A stretch of DNA of 6,731 nt from Actinomycetota bacterium (GTDB lineage: Bacteria; Actinomycetota; Acidimicrobiia; IMCC26256; PALSA-610). Location: assembly GCA_030839105.1 (NCBI GenBank), contig JAUZEI010000077.1:1-6731 (forward strand). Direction: 5' to 3'. Positions within the stretch are counted from its first letter, which is position 1. Each line of letters begins with the position of its first letter. Of this stretch, positions 1 to 5,945 are shown in pieces. Made by a program: the position numbers and the translations under genes. The notes beneath the pieces are model-generated. The model did no database searches, was not told the DNA's origin, and was given only the letters and a program-made list of their open reading frames with translations.

Positions 1-421
1 CCAGATCGTCGTCTACGCCAGCGCCATTGTTGTGCTGTTCCTGTTCGTGATCACTCTCCTCGGGGTCGACAAGCGCGAGCCCCTCGATGACGCGCACCCG
101 ATCCAACGGGTCGCCGCGATCGTCGTCGGCGTGCTCGCGCTCACGGGCATCCTCGTGCTCGTGCACGGCAACCGCTGGGTGACCGGAATGCACTCGACCC
201 GGGGTGCTCTCGGTAGCAGTGCCGACGACCCGGGCAACGTCAAGACGCTCGCGACGAGCCTGTTCACCGACTTCGTCTGGGCCTTCGAGATCACCGCGGT
301 GCTCCTCGTGATCGCCGTCGTCGGCAGTGTTGTGCTCGCTCGCCGCAGCGGCCACCGGCCGCAGGTGGAGCCGCCGGAGTCCGCGGACGACGAGAGTCAG
401 GGCGAGAGGATGTCGGTGTGA
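1..421 (+). CDS. nuoJ: NADH-quinone oxidoreductase subunit J, 5'-truncated by the window edge
   Basis: Membrane subunit of respiratory complex I (ND6 homologue), which helps couple quinone reduction to the proton channels. The first complete codon is 2-4, and 139 residues are visible before TGA at 419-421. Three membrane segments can be seen: about codons 5-61 (family motif [18 protein letters not shown]), 107-163, and 266-340. The last holds the hallmark [16 protein letters not shown] with the conserved Glu at 287-289. The soluble tail after the last segment is rich in Pro, Glu, Asp and Ser. Compared with the family, roughly the first 50-60 residues (TM1-TM2) lie upstream. The usual Gly in the Y-x-G-A motif is Ser here (20-22). 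The stop overlaps the nuoK GTG start by 4 bases, so the two are very likely translationally coupled. The identification rests on recalled family motifs and operon position. Confidence 0.95.
   Translation, partial: QIVVYASAIVVLFLFVITLLGVDKREPLDDAHPIQRVAAIVVGVLALTGILVLVHGNRWVTGMHSTRGALGSSADDPGNVKTLATSLFTDFVWAFEITAVLLVIAVVGSVVLARRSGHRPQVEPPESADDESQGERMSV
405..410 (+). promoter_or_regulatory. Ribosome binding site of nuoK
   Basis: AGAGGA lies 7 nt before the GTG at 418, inside the end of nuoJ. It supports GTG 418 as the nuoK start. The ATG at 410 is not a competing start: it is in the nuoJ frame and reaches the nuoJ stop after three codons. Confidence 0.6.
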
Positions 422-744
422 TCGCGCTCTCCTATCCCGACCACATCACGGCCACCTACTACCTGATCCTCGCCGCGATCCTGTTCACGATCGGCGCGGT
501 CGGACTTCTCGTGCGCAAGAACACGCTCGTCATGTTCATGTGCATCGAGCTCATGCTGAACGCCGCCAACCTCACGTTCGTCTCCTATGCGAACGCGATG
601 AACGACATCAGCGGCCAGGTGATCGTCTTCTTCACCCTGGTCGTCGCGGCCGCCGAGGTCGCGGTCGGGCTCGCCATCATCATTGCCATCTTCCGCCGCC
701 GCCAGTCGGTCAGTGCCGACGATGTCGATCTGTTGAAGGGCTGA
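418..744 (+). CDS. nuoK: NADH-quinone oxidoreductase subunit K
   Basis: Small ND4L-like membrane subunit of complex I with three transmembrane helices, carrying part of the fourth proton path between NuoN and the NuoJ/A/H region. It has 108 residues (E. coli has 100), and the extra residues are at the N terminus before the first helix. Helices are about 13-33, 36-57 and 66-92. Both functionally essential glutamates are present: Glu44 in [12 protein letters not shown] (E. coli Glu36) and Glu80 in [14 protein letters not shown] (E. coli Glu72). The GTG start overlaps the nuoJ stop as GTGA and has a good ribosome binding site, which fixes the start. It is followed by the only sizeable gap in the operon (745-832) before nuoL. 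Nothing is missing or odd in the protein. Confidence 0.97.
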   Translation: MIALSYPDHITATYYLILAAILFTIGAVGLLVRKNTLVMFMCIELMLNAANLTFVSYANAMNDISGQVIVFFTLVVAAAEVAVGLAIIIAIFRRRQSVSADDVDLLKG

Positions 745-761
745 GGCGAGCGGTGGGCGGA

Positions 762-836
762 ATGAAGAAGCATCGATCCACCCCGCGAGCCGGGACCCGG
801 GCGGAACTACGGCGCGGGGACCAGGTCCACGCATGA
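762..836 (+). CDS. Possible small ORF, 24 residues, coupled to nuoL
   Basis: ATG at 762 starts 17 nt after the nuoK stop and runs 24 codons to TGA at 834-836. That stop overlaps the nuoL ATG as ATGA, the same kind of junction used elsewhere in this operon. The peptide (MKKHRSTPRA, then GTRAELRRGDQVHA) is strongly basic, with five Arg, two Lys and two His, and has no membrane segment or recognisable family. Purine-rich sequence precedes the ATG (GGGCGG at 755-760), but it is too close to be a good ribosome binding site, and GAGG at 743-746 is rather far. A leader peptide that carries ribosomes across the gap is possible. A chance open frame in GC-rich DNA is at least as likely. Confidence 0.25.
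   Translation: MKKHRSTPRAGTRAELRRGDQVHA
781..819 (+). promoter_or_regulatory. Inverted repeat before nuoL, possible RNA hairpin
   Basis: CCCCGCG (781-787) is exactly complementary to CGCGGGG (813-819). Inside it CCG (790-792) can pair with CGG (810-812) across a two-base bulge, giving about 10 GC-rich pairs around a 17-nt loop. The 3' arm includes GGGG of the GGGGA (816-820) that lies 12 nt before the nuoL ATG, so folding could mask a ribosome binding site. The pairing is seen in the sequence; any function is inference. Confidence 0.35.
816..826 (+). promoter_or_regulatory. Weak ribosome binding region of nuoL
   Basis: Two partial Shine-Dalgarno candidates precede the ATG at 833: GGGGA (816-820, 12 nt away, a long spacing) and AGGT (823-826, well spaced at 6 nt but short). 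Neither is as good as the sites of nuoK and nuoN. This fits the idea that nuoL depends on ribosomes arriving from upstream. Confidence 0.35.
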
Positions 837-2839
837 GTGCCCGGAACCTTTTCGATCTCGCGTGGCTGATTCCGGCCTTCCCGGCGTTCGGCGCGGTCGT
901 GTTGTTGTTGGCGGGCAAGCGGATCGGCGAGCCCAAGGCCGGTTGGTTCGCCACCGCGATGATCGGGCTGTCGTTCGTCTGCTCGGTGATCGCGTTCTTC
1001 GCGCTGCGCTCGTTGAGCCCGGAGGCGCGATCGAACCTCTCGCAGGGATTCACCTGGATCCAATCGGGCACGTTCCGAGTCGACTTCCGCTTTCTCGTCG
1101 ACCCGCTGTCGTCGACGATGACGCTGTTCGTCACGGGTGTCGGGACGCTGATCCACATGTACGCCATCGGCTACATGCACGGCGACTCCCGGTTCTCGCG
1201 GTTCTTCGCGTATCTGAACCTGTTCGCGGCGTCGATGCTCGTCCTCGTCCTCGGATCCAGCTTCCTGCTGACCTTCTTGGGCTGGGAAGGTGTCGGGCTC
1301 TGCTCGTACCTGCTGATCTCGTTCTGGTTCGAACGCAATTCGGCCGCGGTCGCGGGCAAGAAGGCGTTCATCACGAACCGCGTCGGCGACTTCGGCTTCA
1401 TGCTCGCGATGTTCCTGATCTTCCAGAAGCTCGGGACTCTCGACTACTCGGCGCTCGGCTCGACCGCCCATGTCCCGGCCGCGGTCGCCGCGCTACCGCA
1501 GTCGGCGCTCACGGCGATCGCGCTGCTCCTGCTCGTCGGGGCAATGGGCAAGAGCGCGCAGCTGCCCTTGCACATATGGCTGCCCGACGCAATGGAGGGT
1601 CCCACTCCGGTCTCGGCGCTGATCCACGCCGCGACGATGGTCACCGCCGGTGTGTTCCTGCTCGTACGCGCCCACGTGTTCTTCGACCTCTCGAACCATG
1701 CCGGCACGGTTGTGGCGTGGGTCGGCGCTATCACCGCGCTCTACGCGGCTTCGGTCGCACTGGTGCAGAAAGACATCAAGCGCGTGCTGGCGTACTCCAC
1801 CATCAGTCAACTCGGCTACATGTTCTTGGCCGTGGGGGTCGGCGCGTACAGCGCCTCGATCTTCCACATGATCACCCACGCCTTCTTCAAGGCGCTGCTC
1901 TTCCTCGGCGCCGGTTCGGTGATCCACGGCATGCACGACGAGCAGGACATGCGCCGCATGGGCGGCCTGCGCAAGTACATGCCGATCACCGCCGGGACCT
2001 TTATCGTCGGGTGGCTTGCCATCTCCGGGATCATCCCGTTCGCAGGCTTCTGGTCGAAGGACGAGATCCTGGCGAAGGCCTGGTCGAGCCACAACTATGC
2101 GCTGTGGGCGATCGGTGCAGTCGCGGCGTTGCTCACCGCGTTCTACATGACCCGCCAGGTGTGGCTCGTTTTCTTCGGGCCCGAGCGTTGGCGCGACGAC
2201 GCGGTGCTCGTCGGGCACGCGATCGCACCGACCGAAGCCGAGGAGCCGGTGGCCGCGGCCGTCACCGAGCCCGAGCACGGACTCGAACCGCATGAATCGC
2301 CGTGGACCATGTACGTGCCTCTTGTCGCGTTGGCGCTGCTGTCGGTCCTCGGTGGTCTGATCGACCTGCCGTTCATGAGCGCCAAGCTCAACCTCCTCGA
2401 TCGCTGGCTCGAACTTCCCGAGGCCCACGCCTCGTCGGGATTCGGAGGCCTCACCCTTTCGACCATCGCGCTCGTCATCGGTGTGGTCGGGATCCTGGTG
2501 GGTGTGCGGCTCTACCGGAACGGCCTGCGCCCCGACGGAGCCGACCCCACGGACGAAGCGCTCGACGGCTTCGCGCCCGTGCTCGAGAACGCCTGGTACA
2601 TCGACTACAGCCTCTCGCGTTTCGTCAGCGGTCCGGTCACGGCGTTCGCACGCTTCCTCAGTGACGGGGTCGACCGGGCGGGTATCGACGGAGCGGTCAA
2701 CGGCATCGCCACGGCCGCGCGCGAAGGCGGCGGCGGGTTGCGACGGATCCAGACGGGCTTGGTGCGCAACTACGCGCTGGGCATCGCGGTAGGCACCGTG
2801 CTCCTCTTGCTCTACGCCGCGACCCGGGTGACGTTCTGA
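833..2839 (+). CDS. nuoL: NADH-quinone oxidoreductase subunit L, distal proton channel
   Basis: The largest antiporter-like membrane subunit of complex I (ND5 homologue), at the far tip of the membrane arm. It has 668 residues against about 613 in E. coli. The N-terminal antiporter domain is about 70-130 and the main Proton_antipo_M domain about 135-425. The proton-path residues are present: Glu152 in GWEGVG (E. coli Glu144), Asp186 in NRVGDFGF, Lys240 in GAMGKSAQLPLHIWLPDA (E. coli Lys229), His265 in PVSALIHAATMVTAGV, His345 and His349 in HMITHAFFKALLF, and Lys409 in GFWSKDEIL (E. coli Lys399). A variable acidic loop occupies about 463-491. The C terminus (about 583-640) matches the long lateral helix that lies along NuoM and NuoN, ending in a last membrane helix at about 642-663. 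The ATG at 833 is the only start in frame after the nuoK gene. The stop overlaps the nuoM ATG by one base. Confidence 0.97.
   Translation: MSARNLFDLAWLIPAFPAFGAVVLLLAGKRIGEPKAGWFATAMIGLSFVCSVIAFFALRSLSPEARSNLSQGFTWIQSGTFRVDFRFLVDPLSSTMTLFVTGVGTLIHMYAIGYMHGDSRFSRFFAYLNLFAASMLVLVLGSSFLLTFLGWEGVGLCSYLLISFWFERNSAAVAGKKAFITNRVGDFGFMLAMFLIFQKLGTLDYSALGSTAHVPAAVAALPQSALTAIALLLLVGAMGKSAQLPLHIWLPDAMEGPTPVSALIHAATMVTAGVFLLVRAHVFFDLSNHAGTVVAWVGAITALYAASVALVQKDIKRVLAYSTISQLGYMFLAVGVGAYSASIFHMITHAFFKALLFLGAGSVIHGMHDEQDMRRMGGLRKYMPITAGTFIVGWLAISGIIPFAGFWSKDEILAKAWSSHNYALWAIGAVAALLTAFYMTRQVWLVFFGPERWRDDAVLVGHAIAPTEAEEPVAAAVTEPEHGLEPHESPWTMYVPLVALALLSVLGGLIDLPFMSAKLNLLDRWLELPEAHASSGFGGLTLSTIALVIGVVGILVGVRLYRNGLRPDGADPTDEALDGFAPVLENAWYIDYSLSRFVSGPVTAFARFLSDGVDRAGIDGAVNGIATAAREGGGGLRRIQTGLVRNYALGIAVGTVLLLLYAATRVTF
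2826..2831 (+). promoter_or_regulatory. Ribosome binding site of nuoM
   Basis: GGGTGA sits 7 nt before the ATG at 2839, inside the last codons of nuoL. It is only a moderate match, but with the TGATG junction it supports this start and re-initiation by ribosomes finishing nuoL. Confidence 0.4.
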
Positions 2840-4440
2840 TGCCGCCCCTGCTGGGAGCCCTCACCACCGTCGTGGAGCCGAACTCGAAGCTCGGCTTCCC
2901 GTTGCTGACGTTCCTCGTGTTCCTGCCCGCCATCGGCGCGATCGTGACGATGTTGATGCCGGTCCGGCGACCGGAGCTGTCCCGCGCAGTCGGATACGTC
3001 ACCAGCATGGCCACCTTCGGGATGGCGCTGTTCCTGCTGACGCAGTTCGACACCAATCCGCTCGACTCCGGCTACCAGCTCCTCGAGAACCACTCGTGGA
3101 TCGGTCAGCTCGGCGTGCGTTGGACGCTCGGGGTCGACGGCATCAGCCTCTTCATGGTTGCGCTCAGCGCGCTGCTGTTCCCGATCGCCATCCTGGCCTC
3201 GGCCAAGGTCGAGAAGCCGAAACAGTTCATCGTCTGGATGCTCCTGCTCGAGTCGGCGATGATCGGCCTCTTCCTCGCCCTCGACGCAATGATCTTCTTT
3301 TTCTTCTTCGAGTTCGTGCTCGTCCCCATGTACTTCCTCATCGCAGGTTGGGGCCACGACAACCGCCGATACGCGGCGATGAAATTCTTCTTGTTCACGA
3401 TGACCGGTTCCGCGTTCCTGTTCGCCGGGATCGTGTCGGTTGCCTTCATGCACCAGCACTCCACGCACGTGTTGACGTTCGACGTCGGCACCCTCACCAA
3501 CTGGGCCGCCGCGAACATCCACGGCGGAACGGCGAAGGTGCTCTTCCTCGCGTTCGCGGTCGGCTTCGCGGTCAAGGTCCCGCTGTTCCCGTTCCACACG
3601 TGGCTACCCGACGCGCACACCGACGCGCCCACCGCCGGCTCTGTCGTCCTGGCGGGCGTCATGCTCAAGATCGGTGCGTACGGCTTCTTGCGCTTCGCGA
3701 TCCCGTTCTTCCCGCAGGCCGCGGTCGATCTGGCGCCCCTGCTCATCGTGCTCGCGGTGATCGGGATCACCTACGGAGCGATCGTCGCCGCGATGCAACC
3801 GAACTTGAAGCGCATCATTGCGTACTCGTCGGTGGCGCACCTCGGCTTCGTCGTGCTCGGCGTATTCGCGCTGACGAACCAGGGCATCTCGGGCGGCCTG
3901 TTCACGATGCTGTCGCACGGCTTGACCACCGGCGCGCTGTTCCTCCTCGTCGGCATGCTCTACGACCGTCGGCACACGTACGAGCTGAGCCGGTTCCGCG
4001 GCATCTGGAAGGCGGCGCCGGTCTTCGGCGGTCTGTTCGTCGCCGCGACGTTCGCGTCGATCGGGCTGCCGGGCTTCTCCGGCTTCGTCGGCGAGTTCCT
4101 GTCGCTGCTCGGTGCGTTCCTCACCAGTCGTTGGTACGTGGTGGTCGCGTCGACCGGCGTGATACTCGCGGCGGTGTACCTGTTGTGGGCGGTGCAGCGC
4201 GCGTTCACCGGTGAGCCCGACGACGAGAACCGGGCCACCCCCGACATCAACTTCCGCGAGCTGGTCACCGTCGTGCCGTTGCTGGGGCTTTCGTTGTTCC
4301 TCGGCTTCTATCCGAAGCCGGTCCTCGACCGACTCCAACCGTCGGTCAACGCGTTGATCCGGCACGTCGAGGCGAACAGCGACTACAAGGCGCCGACGGT
4401 GCCGACCGTTGTCGCGCCGCAAAAGGGAGAGGGCAAGTGA
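2839..4440 (+). CDS. nuoM: NADH-quinone oxidoreductase subunit M, proton channel
   Basis: The middle antiporter-like membrane subunit of complex I (ND4 homologue), between NuoL and NuoN. It has 533 residues, slightly longer than the E. coli protein (about 509). The main Proton_antipo_M domain is about 145-440. Key residues are present: Glu158 in FFFFFEFVLVPMYFLIAGWGH (E. coli Glu144), Lys246 in FAVKVPLFPFHTWLPDAHTDAP (E. coli Lys234), Lys277 in LAGVMLKIGAYGFLRF (E. coli Lys265), His334 and His360 in the central helices, and Glu419 in GFSGFVGEFLSLLG (E. coli Glu407), the acidic residue that replaces the TM12 Lys of NuoL and NuoN. The ATG lies in the TGATG overlap with nuoL. This gives about 20 residues before the first membrane helix, a little more than usual. 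The hydrophilic C-terminal tail (about 511-533) is rich in Pro, Val, Thr and Lys and looks lineage-specific. Confidence 0.97.
   Translation: MPPLLGALTTVVEPNSKLGFPLLTFLVFLPAIGAIVTMLMPVRRPELSRAVGYVTSMATFGMALFLLTQFDTNPLDSGYQLLENHSWIGQLGVRWTLGVDGISLFMVALSALLFPIAILASAKVEKPKQFIVWMLLLESAMIGLFLALDAMIFFFFFEFVLVPMYFLIAGWGHDNRRYAAMKFFLFTMTGSAFLFAGIVSVAFMHQHSTHVLTFDVGTLTNWAAANIHGGTAKVLFLAFAVGFAVKVPLFPFHTWLPDAHTDAPTAGSVVLAGVMLKIGAYGFLRFAIPFFPQAAVDLAPLLIVLAVIGITYGAIVAAMQPNLKRIIAYSSVAHLGFVVLGVFALTNQGISGGLFTMLSHGLTTGALFLLVGMLYDRRHTYELSRFRGIWKAAPVFGGLFVAATFASIGLPGFSGFVGEFLSLLGAFLTSRWYVVVASTGVILAAVYLLWAVQRAFTGEPDDENRATPDINFRELVTVVPLLGLSLFLGFYPKPVLDRLQPSVNALIRHVEANSDYKAPTVPTVVAPQKGEGK
4425..4433 (+). promoter_or_regulatory. 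Ribosome binding site of nuoN
   Basis: GGGAGAGGG lies just before the GTG at 4437, with GGGAG 7 nt from it, inside the end of nuoM. It is the strongest Shine-Dalgarno-like run in the window and decides for GTG 4437 as the nuoN start. Confidence 0.65.
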
Positions 4441-5945
4441 TCGGCGCCGACGCCGTTGCACCGATCGCACACGCGCCGGTCGACTGGTTCGCGATCGCGC
4501 CCGAGATCGCACTCTTCGGCGCGGCTCTCGCGATCGTGGTCCTGCGATCCGTTGTCCGCCACGACGACCGGGTTCCCACCGCGTCGATGTTCATCGCGAT
4601 CGCGGGCGTGGCGGCGGCCGGGGTCTTCACCGGCGTGCAGTGGGGGTTCGTCCACGGCAACGGCCCGTACCAGGCGATGAGCGGGCTCGTCGCGGTCGAC
4701 GGATTCGCCGTGTTCGTGCAGTCGGTGATCCTCGGCGCCACCCTGCTGGCCCTGTTGTTGTCCGGCGGCTACCTCCGGCGCGAGAACCTCGAGAGCCCCG
4801 AGTACTTCGCGCTGATGCTGTGTTCGGCCACCGGCATGCTGCTGATGGCATCGGCCAACGACCTCGTCACCATCTTCTTGTCGCTCGAGATTCTCTCGAT
4901 CGCGCTGTACGTGCTGGCCGCGTTCGACCGCAAGCGCCTCACCTCCCAGGAGGCCGGGCTCAAGTACTTCCTGCTCGGATCGTTCTCGTCGGCGGTGTTC
5001 CTGTATGGCATTGCGCTCGTCTACGGCGCGACGGGGACGACCAACCTCACCGGTATCGCGAAGTTCTTCTCGACCGTCGTGCTGCTCCACGACGGCGTGT
5101 TGTTCGTGGGTCTGGCGCTCCTGCTGGTCGGGCTCGGCTTCAAGGTGGCGGCCGCCCCGTTCCACATGTGGACGCCCGACGTGTATCAGGGTGCGCCGAC
5201 GCCGGTCACCGCGTTCATGGCCGCCGCGACGAAGGCCGCCGCATTCGCGGCGATCCTGCGAGTGTTCGTCGGCGCGTTTCACGTCTACGAAGTCGACTGG
5301 CGGCCCGCGATCTTCGGGCTCGCCGTCCTGTCATTGGTCGTCGGCAGCATCGCGGCGGTGGTCCAGACCGACGTCAAGCGCATGCTCGCGTACTCGTCGG
5401 TGTCGCACGCGGGGTACGTCCTCATCGGGGTCCAGGCCGCGACCGACAAGGGAACCAGCGCGGCGCTGTTCTACGTGTGCACGTACGCCGTGATGGCTAC
5501 GGGCGCCTTCGCGGTCGTGATGCTCGTGGCCCGGCGCGGTGACGACCGCCACGCGCTGACCGATTACCGCGGACTCGCATCGGCCCGACCGGTGCTGGCC
5601 GGGCTCCTCACGCTGTTCCTCCTGGCGCAGGCGGGGGTGCCGTTCACGGGCGGATTCGTCGCCAAGCTGTCGGTCTTCAGCGCCGCGATCGACGTGGGTC
5701 AGTACTGGCTGGCCGTCGTGGGCATGCTCACGGCCGTCATCGGTGCGTTCGTGTACCTGCGCATCGTGCTCGCCATGTACGCGCCGCCCGACGACGCCGC
5801 CACGGCCGAGGGCCCGCGCATCGTGGTCGACGCCGGCACGGGCGTCGCGCTCACCATCGCGGCCGGGGCGATCGTCTTCCTCGGTGTCGTGCCCGGCATC
5901 ATGCTCGACTTCGCGCATGCGGCCACCCAACTCCTGGCCCACTAG
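4437..5945 (+). CDS. nuoN: NADH-quinone oxidoreductase subunit N, proton channel
   Basis: The proximal antiporter-like membrane subunit of complex I (ND2 homologue), next to NuoK. It has 502 residues, close to the E. coli length (485). The Proton_antipo_M domain is about 140-430. Key residues are present: Glu151 in LSLEILSIALYVLAAF (E. coli Glu133), Lys236 in GLGFKVAAAPFHMWTPDVYQ (E. coli Lys217), Lys266 in FMAAATKAAAFAAILRVF (E. coli Lys247), and Lys410 in PFTGGFVAKLSVF (E. coli Lys395). The family signature PFHMWTPDVYQGAPTPV follows Lys236. The GTG start overlaps the nuoM stop as GTGA and has a strong ribosome binding site. The protein ends at TAG 5943-5945, inside a CTAG shared with the convergent gene. 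No further nuo gene follows, so this is the end of the operon, as in E. coli nuoA-N. Confidence 0.97.
   Translation: MIGADAVAPIAHAPVDWFAIAPEIALFGAALAIVVLRSVVRHDDRVPTASMFIAIAGVAAAGVFTGVQWGFVHGNGPYQAMSGLVAVDGFAVFVQSVILGATLLALLLSGGYLRRENLESPEYFALMLCSATGMLLMASANDLVTIFLSLEILSIALYVLAAFDRKRLTSQEAGLKYFLLGSFSSAVFLYGIALVYGATGTTNLTGIAKFFSTVVLLHDGVLFVGLALLLVGLGFKVAAAPFHMWTPDVYQGAPTPVTAFMAAATKAAAFAAILRVFVGAFHVYEVDWRPAIFGLAVLSLVVGSIAAVVQTDVKRMLAYSSVSHAGYVLIGVQAATDKGTSAALFYVCTYAVMATGAFAVVMLVARRGDDRHALTDYRGLASARPVLAGLLTLFLLAQAGVPFTGGFVAKLSVFSAAIDVGQYWLAVVGMLTAVIGAFVYLRIVLAMYAPPDDAATAEGPRIVVDAGTGVALTIAAGAIVFLGVVPGIMLDFAHAATQLLAH
5942..5945. other. Shared palindromic CTAG carrying both stop codons
   Basis: nuoN stops with TAG at 5943-5945. 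The convergent propeller gene stops with TAG on the - strand at 5944-5942. The two coding regions overlap by the 4-base palindrome CTAG and there is no intergenic DNA. Nearby, GCCC (5937-5940) could pair with GGGC (5950-5953), but the stem is only 4 bp with no T-run, so it is not called as a terminator. Confidence 0.85.

Larger units (their letters stand above)
745..832 (+). other. nuoK-nuoL intergenic gap with possible regulatory content
   Basis: An 88-nt spacer in an operon whose other junctions overlap. It holds a possible 24-codon ORF (762-836), an inverted repeat (781-787 with 813-819), and two interrupted palindromes with one-base centres (CCGGGACCCGG at 790-800, GGACCAGGTCC at 818-828). 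The nuoL frame has no ATG, GTG or TTG start codon in the gap before 833. I see no convincing -35/-10 promoter and no T-run that would make the hairpin an intrinsic terminator. Confidence 0.55.

Noticed and set aside
790..828. Interrupted palindromes CCGGGACCCGG and GGACCAGGTCC as operators or hairpins
   Set aside because: One-base centres cannot form RNA hairpins, and such short palindromes are expected in GC-rich DNA. There is no evidence of a regulator site.
327..836. A 169-codon + strand frame across nuoJ, nuoK and the gap
   Set aside because: It overlaps two conserved genes in another frame and has shadow composition. Only its last 24 codons, lying in the gap, are kept as a low-confidence candidate.
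862..2295. A 477-codon open frame on the + strand inside nuoL
   Set aside because: It is Arg-rich, without motifs, and fully overlaps the conserved NuoL antiporter domain, so it is a shadow frame.
3604..4512. A long - strand open frame antisense to nuoM
   Set aside because: It is very rich in Arg, Glu, Asp and His with no domain signature, as expected opposite a GC-rich membrane protein gene.
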